A stretch of 24,717 nt of DNA from a virus. The first letter of the stretch is position 1. Every line of letters starts with the position of its first letter. The position numbers and the translations under genes are program-made. Shown piece by piece: positions 1 to 8,481 of the stretch. The notes under the pieces are model-generated. The model did no database searches. It saw only the letters and a list, made by a program, of their open reading frames with translations, and had not been told where the DNA came from. The stretch covers positions 1 through 24,717 of the IMG/VR virus record IMGVR_UViG_3300034073_002381, one strand, 5' to 3'.

Positions 1-710
1 GAGATGATGCCAATACTATAGAGGTAATACAGGGTGGTTTATTAGAGAACCGTATATCTGCAAACAACATATATGAGATAATAACGATTCCGCAGCCACA
101 GTTCTTTACAGCAAAGTATGAGGTAGTATTTTGGACAAACTACACTCAGCATATGACATATCTCATACAAACGTATATGACTTCGTTCTTACCACAGTTT
201 CGTGGACATAAATTAGAAACCGACAAGGGTTATTGGTTTTTGGCATATACTGAGGATACTTTCAACAATGGAGAGAATATTGATCAATTTGAGGGCGAGG
301 AGCGTCTTATCAAGTATACTTTCAATATAACAGTTAAGGGTTATTTGTTGGCTGCTCAGGCTCCTACAAACGCTGTTCCTGTAAGAAGATGGATAAGTGC
401 TCCAAATATAGTATTTGACGTGGCTATAGCTGGAGATGTTCAACCAAAGGAACATTTAGAAAGACCCCCTCAAAAAGATACAGTTCATGATGGTTTTACA
501 TTAACGGACATTAATATTAATCCGAAAACGGCTCAAACACCGACAACTCAACAAAGATTTGCAGTAAATAAAACTTTAATTGATGCAAAAACAGGAAAAA
601 AGACTAAGAAATATGTATCTATTTTAGATACAAATCAAAAGAAAGGAGAAACTGTGTTTGCTGCCTCAGATATTGAAACACTAGAAGAATATTTAATAAC
701 GACTAAATGA
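1..710 (+). CDS. Tail sheath stabiliser/tail completion protein, gp15-like (5' end outside window)
   Basis: The reading frame is open from base 3, so the gene begins upstream of the window; the internal ATG at 153 is not the true start. About 235 residues are visible. The first 115 or so have the pattern of T4 gp15, the protein that caps the head-proximal end of tube and sheath: a beta strand (KYEVVFWTNYTQHM), a helix leading to FLPQFRG, then an acidic turn, a strand (YTFNITVKGYLLAAQ) and a short arginine-containing segment before VFDVAI. T4 gp15 shows a closely matching strand, helix, PYFQPHF and FEVNGWMYPP order. The last 90 residues are polar and lysine/threonine-rich, without a recognised domain, and look like an extension. 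The gene stands directly before the sheath genes, which supports the role. The assignment rests on remembered family pattern, not a search. Confidence 0.68.
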   Translation, partial: DDANTIEVIQGGLLENRISANNIYEIITIPQPQFFTAKYEVVFWTNYTQHMTYLIQTYMTSFLPQFRGHKLETDKGYWFLAYTEDTFNNGENIDQFEGEERLIKYTFNITVKGYLLAAQAPTNAVPVRRWISAPNIVFDVAIAGDVQPKEHLERPPQKDTVHDGFTLTDININPKTAQTPTTQQRFAVNKTLIDAKTGKKTKKYVSILDTNQKKGETVFAASDIETLEEYLITTK

Positions 711-751
711 AGAAATAGTAGATTAGTAGCTCTAATTAAAAAAAGAAAAGG

Positions 752-771
752 CTTCAACCTCCGATTTGAAG
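752..771 (+). promoter_or_regulatory. Small hairpin in the leader of the first sheath gene
   Basis: CTTCAA (752-757) and TTGAAG (766-771) form a 6-bp stem with an 8-base loop, CCTCCGAT. The loop carries CCTCC, the same core as the anti-Shine-Dalgarno end of 16S rRNA. The hairpin ends four to five bases before the AAGG ribosome site (775-778) of the gene starting at 788. No U tract follows, so it is not an obvious terminator. A role in translation or mRNA stability is inference. Confidence 0.3.
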
Positions 772-787
772 AAAAAGGATATCCCAA

Positions 788-3700
788 ATGGCAGATCAAA
801 TTTTTAAATTCCCAGGCTTTTATGATCGTGAAATCGATCTAACCGCTAGAGTTGTGTTACCTACAGGTATTCCAGGTGGCGTAATCGGTGCAGCAATAAA
901 GGGACCAGCATTTATTCCATATACTTTAGGTTCTTTTTCAGATTTCAATACGAAGTTTGGTGGTTTTGATCCAAGCATTCCAGCTCCATATGCTGTTGAA
1001 AAGTTTTTGCAAAATCGTTCTGCTTTAACATTCGTAAGAGTTCTTGGTGCAGGCGCAAATACAAGTTTAGCCGATATTACCGCAACACAAACTGCCGGAA
1101 TTGTCAAAAATGCGGGATTTAAAGTATCAGGTTCTTCTAATTGGACTACAGCCGGGGCAGGTTCGAGAGCTCTAGGTGCTGTGCAGTTTTTAGTTGCACG
1201 TCACGAATTACAGCCCGGAGAAAGTGCTCCTTCCGGATTTCCAATTTTTACAGACAATGATAGCTTCACAGGGGATCCTGGCTTTGCAAATCTTGTCCGT
1301 GGTATAATATTTGCAGCATCCGGATCCAGAGTTATGATTATGTCTGGTTCTAATGAATCATTTTCTTCACTAATGGATGATACAGCCGTGTATTCAACTC
1401 CTGCCGGCTCAGAAGAACCTTATTTCAAAATTGCAATTTCAACATCTCTTGGTGCCTCATATGGAGTAGACGATGGTTTTACTGGCGTAAGAATATTCTC
1501 TGCATCATTTAATCCAACATCTGATTTATATTTTGCCAAGCTTCTCAATACAGATCCTTCCAAATTTGAAGAGGAACAACATTATTTGTATCTAGATTAT
1601 GCAGTTGATGATGAAGTTGCTACTGTAGTTCAAAATACAGTATCCGGTGTTCTTATTGCCTCTGGTAGTGATAACGTTGCTGCCAACTCCGGTTTGCCAA
1701 CAACAGAATTCCTTGAGTTGTTTGGACGTTATGATACACGTTTCACTACTCCAAGATCACCAGGGTTTATTTCTCAGCCATATGGCGTAACAGAATATGA
1801 TTTGTTCCATGTTGAATCGATTGATGATGGTCGATATGCAAATGATAAGATCAAAATATCTATCGCAAATCTTCAAGCTTCAACAAATCCAGTCTATCCA
1901 TATGGAACGTTCTCTCTTCTTGTTAGAAGATTTGATGATAACGACATAAATCCGGAAATAATTGAACAGTTTACTGATCTTAGTCTTAATCCGGATAGTG
2001 AAAAGTATATTGCTAAAGTAATTGGCGATGCAAAAGCTTATTATAACTTCGATGTTGAAGATCCAGGCGACCGAAGAATTGTTAGAAGCGGTAAATACCC
2101 CAATAAATCAAATTACATTCGTGTTGTAATGAACGATATGGTAGAACAAAAGATGGTTCCAGCAACTTGTTTGCCATTTGGTTTCCATGGTGTTGATGCT
2201 CTTAATACAAATCCTGTATTAACAGACATAAGCGGTTCTTCCGGTGAACTTCGTCTTGCTGGCAGCGGATCTGCTAGTACGTTTGGTTGTGAAGGAGCGA
2301 TTGTTCCTCCAATGCCATTCCGTTATAAGTCCACAAGAAATAGTGGCTCTCTAGAAATAGCTGATAGCCGCTTCTATTGGGGTGTTAAGTTTGAACGTAA
2401 TAACAATAACGTCGAAAACGTTAACATTAATAATGAGATTAATAGATACATTGCTTCTGCCACAAAGTTTGCTGGCGTAGAAAAACTTGACGTATTAGTT
2501 ACTGGCTCTTTCAAAGACTCCTTTAATAACAACAAGTTTACATTAGCACGTGTTACAGTTAATGGCGTAAGCACAATTGGCGGACTTACTGGAACTGTAG
2601 CATCTCAAATGAGAAAGGCTATATATGTTCGTAATGGCGTTGTTGACCCAACAACATATACCGTAAATGGAGATGTAACGTTTGCAACACTAGTGCATGA
2701 AGGAACTCAGCCGATAACGTTTAACAAATACAATAACTACGCTAAGTTTACAACAGTATTGTATGGTGGATTTGATGGCGTCAATATTCTAGATAAACAT
2801 GCTGTAAGATTTGATGATAAATCAACATCAGGTGAAACCGATGGTGGTTCATGGTCAGGTTTTGTATCTCCAGGATTTAGTTTCAATCAAAATGGTGTAG
2901 GTATCGAAAATAATCAAATCAACTCTTATCGTGTTGCAGCAAATATAATCACAGATCCGATCGCTTCCAATATCAATCTACTGGCAATCCCGGGTCAACG
3001 TGAACCGTTTGTAACTGACTATGCATCTGATGCAGTATCTAGTTATGGTTTAGCTCTCTATATGATGGACGTTCCAAACTATAACTCAGCCGGAGATAGA
3101 ATATTTGACGGACAAACATCTGGAACGGGCTCTTATATTGATGTTCAACAAACGGCTGATGCATTTGATGCACGTTCTCTCGATAATACATTTATAGCAG
3201 CTTATTTCCCAGATGTAGTTATGAATGATCCATCTACTGGAAAGAAAGTAACTGTTCCGGCTACTGTAGCTTCTCTAGCTGCTTTAGGTTATAATGACAA
3301 GGTTTCCTACCCCTGGTTCGCACCAGCCGGGTTTAATCGTGCAGCACTTAACTTCGTATCTCTTACAAGAACAAGAGTAAATCAAAATGAACGTGAGAAG
3401 TTATATGCTGTAAGAGTAAATCCAATCGTCAAGTTCCCAAATGAGGGTTACGTAATCTTTGCACAAAAGACACTTGATGGTGCTCAAACATCTCTAGATA
3501 GCATCAATGTTCAACGCATGATCATGGACGTTCAACGTCAAGTAATAGACGTTGGCAACAGATTAATCTGGCAACAACTTACACCGTCTCTTTATCAAGA
3601 GTTTGTTGCTAAAGTTTCTCCAATCCTATCATTGGTCCAAAATCGTGGTGGTTTAAGACAATATAAGGTTGTCTGTGACGAAACAAACAATACAGCCTTA

Positions 3701-3811
3701 GATCGTGAAAATAATAGAATGAATGCTAAGATTTACTTGCTTCCAGTTAAGGCAGTAGAATTCATTGCAATCGACTTCATAATCACGAGAGAAGGCGTTC
3801 AATTCGGTTGA
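788..3811 (+). CDS. Tail sheath protein, first copy
   Basis: This 1,007-residue protein is the contractile outer tail cylinder (T4 gp18 family). The N-terminus has the typical sheath opening, GIPGGVIGAAIKGPAFIPYT, then FSDFNTKFGG, a segment that marks nearly all myovirus sheaths, and TFVRVLGAGA. The C-terminal third holds YGGFDGVNI (near residue 660), YPWFAPAGFNRAAL (near 841), the long helix INVQRMIMDVQRQVIDVGNR, and the final strand FIAIDFII, which in known sheaths takes part in the handshake between subunits. It is far longer than T4 gp18 (659 residues), so extra surface domains are expected in the middle. The start has an AAGG ribosome site about 9 bases upstream. A second full paralogue follows after 49 bases. 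Identity as sheath is firm; why there are two is unknown. Confidence 0.93.
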   Translation: MADQIFKFPGFYDREIDLTARVVLPTGIPGGVIGAAIKGPAFIPYTLGSFSDFNTKFGGFDPSIPAPYAVEKFLQNRSALTFVRVLGAGANTSLADITATQTAGIVKNAGFKVSGSSNWTTAGAGSRALGAVQFLVARHELQPGESAPSGFPIFTDNDSFTGDPGFANLVRGIIFAASGSRVMIMSGSNESFSSLMDDTAVYSTPAGSEEPYFKIAISTSLGASYGVDDGFTGVRIFSASFNPTSDLYFAKLLNTDPSKFEEEQHYLYLDYAVDDEVATVVQNTVSGVLIASGSDNVAANSGLPTTEFLELFGRYDTRFTTPRSPGFISQPYGVTEYDLFHVESIDDGRYANDKIKISIANLQASTNPVYPYGTFSLLVRRFDDNDINPEIIEQFTDLSLNPDSEKYIAKVIGDAKAYYNFDVEDPGDRRIVRSGKYPNKSNYIRVVMNDMVEQKMVPATCLPFGFHGVDALNTNPVLTDISGSSGELRLAGSGSASTFGCEGAIVPPMPFRYKSTRNSGSLEIADSRFYWGVKFERNNNNVENVNINNEINRYIASATKFAGVEKLDVLVTGSFKDSFNNNKFTLARVTVNGVSTIGGLTGTVASQMRKAIYVRNGVVDPTTYTVNGDVTFATLVHEGTQPITFNKYNNYAKFTTVLYGGFDGVNILDKHAVRFDDKSTSGETDGGSWSGFVSPGFSFNQNGVGIENNQINSYRVAANIITDPIASNINLLAIPGQREPFVTDYASDAVSSYGLALYMMDVPNYNSAGDRIFDGQTSGTGSYIDVQQTADAFDARSLDNTFIAAYFPDVVMNDPSTGKKVTVPATVASLAALGYNDKVSYPWFAPAGFNRAALNFVSLTRTRVNQNEREKLYAVRVNPIVKFPNEGYVIFAQKTLDGAQTSLDSINVQRMIMDVQRQVIDVGNRLIWQQLTPSLYQEFVAKVSPILSLVQNRGGLRQYKVVCDETNNTALDRENNRMNAKIYLLPVKAVEFIAIDFIITREGVQFG

Positions 3812-3860
3812 TAGCAATAGTTAATATTAGTAACTAAAGCAAAAGAAAAGGCAATATAAA

Positions 3861-6800
3861 ATGACTCAGATATCATTTAAATCAGCAGGCGTATCAGCAA
3901 GAACAATAAACCTAACTGGTCCTACAGCAATCCAGCCATCTGGAATCCCTGCGGGCGTCATAGGTACTGCAATTGCAGGTCCAGCATTTGTTCCAACGAC
4001 AGTAGCCACATATAACGATTTCCAAGCAACGTTTGGAGAAACATCTAATGATGTATATGTGGGTCCGTTAGCTGTATCTGAGTGGTTAAGAAACGCTCAA
4101 GCCGCCACGTTTATTAGAGTATTAGGTGCCGGTGGCGGCAGCAAAAGAACAGTAGATGCTGATGCCGCTGGTGGCAATATAGGAAAAGTAGAAGGTGCCG
4201 GATTCGTAGTAGGCGGACAGATTCCACAATATTGGGGCGGTTATGCTGGTGAATTAGGAGATTCTGAATTTGCAACAGCAGGAAATGAACTTGGAAGAAC
4301 ATACTTCCTTGGCGCTTTCATGAGTCAGTATGAAACTTCTGGTTCAGAGATAGTAAGTTCTTCTATCTTTACAGAAGCTGGTCTTCCAGCCAGCGGCGTC
4401 CCAGTTATTCGTGGCGTTTTGTTTGCTGCTTCTGGAACGTTGCTTACATTATCTTCCGCTTTTGCGCCGGCAAATGCTGCGGATCCAAGCACAGCAACTC
4501 CTGGCGGCGGAGTCACGGGCTCTGTAAATCTTAATGGCAGTTTGCAAGAATTCGTTATGTTAATTAACGGTCTTACAAACACAGATCCAATGTATCCAAG
4601 CGTAGTAACTGCATCCTTCGACATAGAAGCTCCAAACTATTTCGGACTTATCTTCAACAGAGATCCACTTAAGCTTGAACAAGCTGGATATCTCTTGCAA
4701 ACAGATTGGGTTATTCATCCAACGTTTGCTGTTCCAACCGGTTCTTCTGTAATTTCTGGTTCTACAGAAGTTCTCACTTTAAGAGCTGCTGGATATGAAA
4801 ACGTAGCATTCCTTATTACAGGTTCTCAAGCTAGAAATAGCGGCTCTACAACTGCTCCTAACTATGAGAACTTCGAAGATCGTTACCGCACGCCAAAGAG
4901 CCCATGGATTACTTCTCAAAAGTTCGGCGGCAAGCCAGTTAATCTTTTCCGGATTCACTCTCTAGATGATGGCGTATATGCAAATAATAAAGTTAAAATT
5001 TCTCTAGAGAATATCACGCCAAGTCTTTCTGATGTTTATCTCTATGGGCGTTTCGATCTTCTTGTAAGAGATTTTGCAGATAACGACAAGAATAAAGTTG
5101 TTCTGGAGGCGTTCCGTGGTTTGACGCTAGATCCATCTTCACCAAATTACATTGCACGTGTTATTGGTGATTATAATACATTCTATAACTTTGATGCAGA
5201 AGATGGTGCTACAAAATTAATAACATTAGGAACATATCCGAATAACTCCAAATACATCCGTATAGAAGTAGCTGATGCAGTAGACGCCGCCGATGTTGAC
5301 CCAACAGCTCTACCGGTAGGTTTCCGTGGTCCTGCTCATTTAGTAACATCAGGTTCATCTCCTCTTGCTCCATTTAGTGCAGTTGATCCAACTGGATATA
5401 CAGTAGCAAATCCATTCCGGAATACAGTTCAGATTCCGGTTCCATTCCGTCAAAATCTTATTCGTGGTCTTGCACCAAATCAAACGGCTGACAAGGGACT
5501 ATATTGGGGCGTTCAATTTGAACGCAAAATATCTGCTCTAGAACCTAACAAAACAACTCTTCGTGAAACAACCGTTGAAAGCTTTGCTTCTTATTTCCCA
5601 AATTTCCAAAATGGATGGCAAAACTTTGTAGTTATGGATAATGAGGGAGTTCTAGACACCACACAAAACGGTATATTGGATGCCGACAGATTTAATAAGA
5701 ATGCATTCTCTCTCGAGAATATTCAGGTAGTATATCGTGTATTGCCTGGCAGCACAGCATTGTTCCCAAATAACACATTGCCAGACGTTAATAGTCTTAT
5801 AGATTGGGAATATGTAAGAGATGGTCAAATAACTGTTGATACGAGCCCAACCGTTCAAACAAGAGGATTATCTGTAGCAGATTTGGCAGATCCATCAACT
5901 CGTCAACTTGCTAAGTTTAACGTATATCTTCAAGGCGGTTTTGATGGTGTTAATATCTTCAATTATAACGAACGTTGGTTAACCAATCAAGCTGTAAATG
6001 AAGAACTTGATTTCACAAGCCGTGGCGAACAAACCGGTTCTGCTGTAGTTGCTTATAACAAGGCACTTAGCTTAATGGCAGATGCAACTGAAGTTGACGT
6101 TCAACTCTTTGCAATCCCAGGTATCCGTAATCCAGCCATTACAGATAAGGCTCTTGAAGTTGCTCAAAATAGATTTGATGCAATCTATATCATGGATCTA
6201 GAAGTATTTGATACTGATGGAAACTTGTTAACAAGTTCAGCACAAATCCCATCTGTTCGTTACACAGTCAATAACTTCCGTGATAGAAATATTAACAACT
6301 CTTTTGGAGCAACATATTTCCCAGATATGATTATGCGTGATGATGTAGCTAATAGATTACGTCAAGTTCCAGCTTCAGTTCCAGTTCTCGGAGCCTTCTC
6401 TTATAATGACTCTGTAGCATTCCCATGGTTTGCTCCAGCCGGCTTTGCAAGAGGTGCCCTAGAGACAACTGAACGTTCTACAGTTCAACTTTCTAGAACA
6501 AATATGGATGATCTATATGAAGTCGATATCAATCCAATCGTATCTTTTGCCGGATCCGAAGGATTAATAATCTGGGGTCAGAAGACAATGTATGCACAAC
6601 AGTCTGCTCTTGATCGTGTAAACGTTCGTCGTCTTCTTCTCTCTGTTCGTCGTCAAGTTCGTCAAGTTGCAAATCGCATCCTCTTTGAACAAACACTTCC
6701 AGAGACACTTGCACGCTTTTCTCAGCTTGTTAATCCAATCCTTAAGCGTGTTCAGGATCAAAAGGGTGTTGATCGCTTCCTTGTCCGTATCGATACAAGC

Positions 6801-6929
6801 ACAACAACTCAAGCGGACTTTGAGAACAAGACAATCCGTGGTAAGATTTACTTACAACCAACCCGCACCCTCGAGTTCCTTTCTGTGGACTTCGTAATCA
6901 ACAATCCAAGCAACTTTGGACAAGGATGA
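3861..6929 (+). CDS. Tail sheath protein, second copy
   Basis: This 1,022-residue paralogue of the preceding gene is alignable by eye along its whole length. Its landmarks are GIPAGVIGTAIAGPAFVPTT, YNDFQATFGE, TFIRVLGAGG, YWGVQFERK (YWGVKFERN in copy 1), LQGGFDGVNI, FPWFAPAGFARGAL, INPIVSF, the helix VNVRRLLLSVRRQVRQVANR and FLSVDFVI. The strongest divergence is between about residues 95 and 260 and in the loop before FDGVNI. Both copies keep the N- and C-terminal segments that link sheath subunits, so both should be able to join a sheath lattice. The ribosome site is AAAAGG, about 9 bases before the ATG. The leader repeats a 12-base string found before copy 1 (AAAAGAAAAGGC, 3841-3852 and 741-752). 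No frameshift or early stop is present, so this is not a decaying duplicate. Confidence 0.93.
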   Translation: MTQISFKSAGVSARTINLTGPTAIQPSGIPAGVIGTAIAGPAFVPTTVATYNDFQATFGETSNDVYVGPLAVSEWLRNAQAATFIRVLGAGGGSKRTVDADAAGGNIGKVEGAGFVVGGQIPQYWGGYAGELGDSEFATAGNELGRTYFLGAFMSQYETSGSEIVSSSIFTEAGLPASGVPVIRGVLFAASGTLLTLSSAFAPANAADPSTATPGGGVTGSVNLNGSLQEFVMLINGLTNTDPMYPSVVTASFDIEAPNYFGLIFNRDPLKLEQAGYLLQTDWVIHPTFAVPTGSSVISGSTEVLTLRAAGYENVAFLITGSQARNSGSTTAPNYENFEDRYRTPKSPWITSQKFGGKPVNLFRIHSLDDGVYANNKVKISLENITPSLSDVYLYGRFDLLVRDFADNDKNKVVLEAFRGLTLDPSSPNYIARVIGDYNTFYNFDAEDGATKLITLGTYPNNSKYIRIEVADAVDAADVDPTALPVGFRGPAHLVTSGSSPLAPFSAVDPTGYTVANPFRNTVQIPVPFRQNLIRGLAPNQTADKGLYWGVQFERKISALEPNKTTLRETTVESFASYFPNFQNGWQNFVVMDNEGVLDTTQNGILDADRFNKNAFSLENIQVVYRVLPGSTALFPNNTLPDVNSLIDWEYVRDGQITVDTSPTVQTRGLSVADLADPSTRQLAKFNVYLQGGFDGVNIFNYNERWLTNQAVNEELDFTSRGEQTGSAVVAYNKALSLMADATEVDVQLFAIPGIRNPAITDKALEVAQNRFDAIYIMDLEVFDTDGNLLTSSAQIPSVRYTVNNFRDRNINNSFGATYFPDMIMRDDVANRLRQVPASVPVLGAFSYNDSVAFPWFAPAGFARGALETTERSTVQLSRTNMDDLYEVDINPIVSFAGSEGLIIWGQKTMYAQQSALDRVNVRRLLLSVRRQVRQVANRILFEQTLPETLARFSQLVNPILKRVQDQKGVDRFLVRIDTSTTTQADFENKTIRGKIYLQPTRTLEFLSVDFVINNPSNFGQG

Positions 6930-6935
6930 TAAAAA

Positions 6936-7457
6936 ATGAAACTTATATATACAAATCTTGGCATCTTAACTGAAGAACGTGTCCGTGAATTAAAAGAATG
7001 CGGATATGATATGAAAGAATGTGGTATCGCAGGCGGTTATGACGATGAAATGCCATTACGTATGGGTGCTGGATACCATGAAATGCCTGAACATGAAATG
7101 CCAGCTAAAATCATTGTTGTTCGTGGTGGATTAGAAGAAGACGTGCTTGAAGAAGGTGGCATGGATGGTACAGAAGGTTCTCCAGGCTATAGCGACAATC
7201 AAGGAGCATTAGGTGTTGGTCCACAAGGAACCGATGGTTCTGCTGCTTCTGGAAACCCAGGTGGTGCCAATACAGTTAGAGAGAATTTCAATCGTCGTGC
7301 AGCAGCCCTTCTTGAAGCTTGGTTAGAAGAAGAACTTCATGGAGAACAAGATAAGCTTGATTTAGATGATGACGGGGAGATTGAAGCTAGTGATCTTATG
7401 TTGTTAAGACGTGGTTTAACCGATAAACAAGTTGGCAAAGACAGAAAACGTGGATGA
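6936..7457 (+). CDS. Unknown acidic protein with one EF-hand/dockerin-like calcium loop
   Basis: This 173-residue protein is not a family I recognise. It starts 7 bases after the second sheath stop, with AAGG at the end of the sheath gene as the likely ribosome site, so it is probably translated with the sheath. Residues 1-60 are rich in Glu, Met and Cys and contain EMP three times (near 38, 49 and 54). Residues 75-113 are a Gly/Ser/Asn-rich linker. Residues 114-138 form an amphipathic helix ending EEELHG. Residues 142-153 (DLDDDGEIEASD) fit the EF-hand loop: Asp at 1, 3 and 5, Gly at 6, Ile at 8 and Asp at 12. DLMLLRRGL follows, much as in type I dockerin repeats. The C-terminus is basic (KQVGKDRKRG). 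There is no signal peptide or membrane segment. It may be a minor virion or assembly factor that binds calcium, which is inference from position and motif. Confidence 0.75.
   Translation: MKLIYTNLGILTEERVRELKECGYDMKECGIAGGYDDEMPLRMGAGYHEMPEHEMPAKIIVVRGGLEEDVLEEGGMDGTEGSPGYSDNQGALGVGPQGTDGSAASGNPGGANTVRENFNRRAAALLEAWLEEELHGEQDKLDLDDDGEIEASDLMLLRRGLTDKQVGKDRKRG
7359..7394 (+). other. EF-hand/dockerin-like calcium-binding loop coding segment
   Basis: This segment encodes residues 142-153 of the acidic protein (DLDDDGEIEASD). All loop positions that bind calcium in canonical EF-hands hold an acidic residue (1, 3, 5, 12), with Gly at 6 and Ile at 8. Only one loop is present. Position 12 is Asp, as in many dockerins, rather than Glu, as in most calmodulin-type hands. 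Confidence 0.6.
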
Positions 7458-7515
7458 TTTAAAAAGAATTCCTGTTTTGAAATATATTTAATAGAAGAAT
7501 AAAGGGTAAAGAATT

Positions 7516-8004
7516 ATGGCCGAAACACTATCAGTAACAGATATGTTACCAACAAAGTTTGAACCGCTTAAAAAACATCGGTTCGTCTTCGCTATTGAAG
7601 GTATTGACTCCTTCCTTGTTAAGTCTGCTGCTCGCCCTCAAATGACATTTGAAGAGACAGCTATTCCATGGATCAATAGCACCCGCTACATTGCCGGCAA
7701 GGGAACATGGGGCGAAATGAACGTTACTCTTTATGATCCAATTGCTCCGTCAGGTGCTCAACAGGTCATGGAATGGGTTCGTCTCTGCTTTGAAAGCGTT
7801 TCTGGTCGTGCAGGTTACTCTGATTTCTACAAGCGTGACATTCAAATCAAGATGTTAGATCCAGTTGGAACAGTAGTTCAACTTTGGGACATTAAGGGTG
7901 CATGGTGCAAGTCTGCTAACTTTGGCGATATGGCTTATGATGGTAACGACCTAGCAGATATTCAGCTAACAATTCGCTTCGATAATTGCGTTCTTCAGTT
8001 CTGA
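7516..8004 (+). CDS. Tail tube protein, gp19-like
   Basis: This 162-residue protein matches T4 gp19 (163 residues) in length and pattern. It forms the stacked hexameric rings of the inner tail tube through which DNA passes. Diagnostic segments are RFVFAIEGIDSFLVKSAARP near the start, then FEETAIPWINSTRYIAGKG, WGEMNVTLYDPIAPSGAQQV, and the late strand WDIKGAWCKSANFG followed by ADIQLTIRFDNCVLQF. The alternating strands around WGEMNVTLYDP are the tube-ring beta sandwich known from gp19, Hcp and lambda gpV relatives. The ribosome site is AAAGGG at about 7503-7508. A rho-independent terminator follows within 30 bases, as expected for a gene needing a defined, abundant message. Only one tube gene is present beside two sheath genes. 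Confidence 0.9.
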   Translation: MAETLSVTDMLPTKFEPLKKHRFVFAIEGIDSFLVKSAARPQMTFEETAIPWINSTRYIAGKGTWGEMNVTLYDPIAPSGAQQVMEWVRLCFESVSGRAGYSDFYKRDIQIKMLDPVGTVVQLWDIKGAWCKSANFGDMAYDGNDLADIQLTIRFDNCVLQF

Positions 8005-8030
8005 TTTAAAATACAGTTATCCTTTCGTAG

Positions 8031-8065
8031 AAAACCTGGGAGTTATTTCCTGGGTTTTTCTATTT
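8031..8065 (+). terminator. Rho-independent terminator after the tail tube gene
   Basis: A near-continuous 12-bp stem runs from 8031 to 8058: AAAACC pairs with GGTTTT, then two G-U pairs, GGA with TCC and a further G-U, closing on the loop TTAT. A U-rich tract, TTTTTCTATTT, overlaps and follows the 3' arm. It begins 27 bases after the tube stop codon, and the next gene starts 8 bases after the U tract. Confidence 0.82.
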
Positions 8066-8072
8066 ATAGCAT

Positions 8073-8408
8073 ATGGATCAAGTAGAAAAATCATTAGAGC
8101 AATATGAGCGTATTCGTAAAGGATATCCTCAGTTATTTGCAGACGCTCAGAAGATTACAAAGCTTATTATAAAAGCCTCTAAAAAGGATTTTGAGCCCAT
8201 GAAAACTTGGAGCTACCTACAGAGGTTAAAGCAGTTAGAGAGCCGTAAAAAGGGTTATAGACCGGTCCCCGATATGGTTATCGATATCTTCTTAGATGCG
8301 AAGCTAACTAATGATGAAGAACGGCAAAAGACAAAGGATTATTATCATCAAGTTCTTAATGTTGGGCAATTAAAAGAATATATTGTTCATGTAATAAGAG
8401 AAATTTGA
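8073..8408 (+). CDS. Unknown small protein between tail tube and hub chaperone
   Basis: This 111-residue, highly charged, mostly helical protein is one I do not recognise. It opens MDQVEKSLEQYERIRKGYPQ and holds a Lys/Arg-rich middle (LKQLESRKKGYRPVPD) and a helical end (LKEYIVHVIREI). There are no cysteines, signal peptide or membrane segment. An in-frame TAG at 8067-8069 rules out any earlier start, and the next in-frame ATG is at residue 43, so the ATG at 8073 is the likely start although no Shine-Dalgarno site precedes it. The only upstream space is the terminator's U tract. Its place between tube and tape measure suggests a tail assembly factor, but nothing in the sequence proves that. 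Confidence 0.68.
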   Translation: MDQVEKSLEQYERIRKGYPQLFADAQKITKLIIKASKKDFEPMKTWSYLQRLKQLESRKKGYRPVPDMVIDIFLDAKLTNDEERQKTKDYYHQVLNVGQLKEYIVHVIREI

Positions 8409-8447
8409 TTAGATATTTGTTTTTAGACAATGTAAGCTGACATTATA

Positions 8448-8470
8448 CAATTGAAGAGTTATATCAATTG
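8448..8470 (+). promoter_or_regulatory. Hairpin abutting the ribosome site of the gp26-like gene
   Basis: CAATTGA (8448-8454) and TCAATTG (8464-8470) form a perfect 7-bp stem with a 9-base loop. The last base of the stem is the first G of the GGAGG ribosome site (8470-8474), which lies 7 bases before the ATG at 8482. It could tune access of ribosomes or define a transcript end. No U tract follows. The function is inferred. Confidence 0.35.
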
Positions 8471-8481
8471 GAGGAAGAATA

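Noticed and set aside
153-710. ATG at 153 as start of the first gene
   Set aside because: The frame stays open to the window edge, and residues before the ATG continue the gp15-like strand and helix pattern.
3818-3836. Inverted repeat TAGTTA/TAACTA between the sheath genes as a terminator
   Set aside because: The stem is six AT-rich pairs with no U tract, within DNA where such repeats arise by chance.
8417-8449. Sigma70-like promoter before the gp26-like gene
   Set aside because: Possible -35 and -10 hexamers are 14 or 21 bases apart, outside the usual range.
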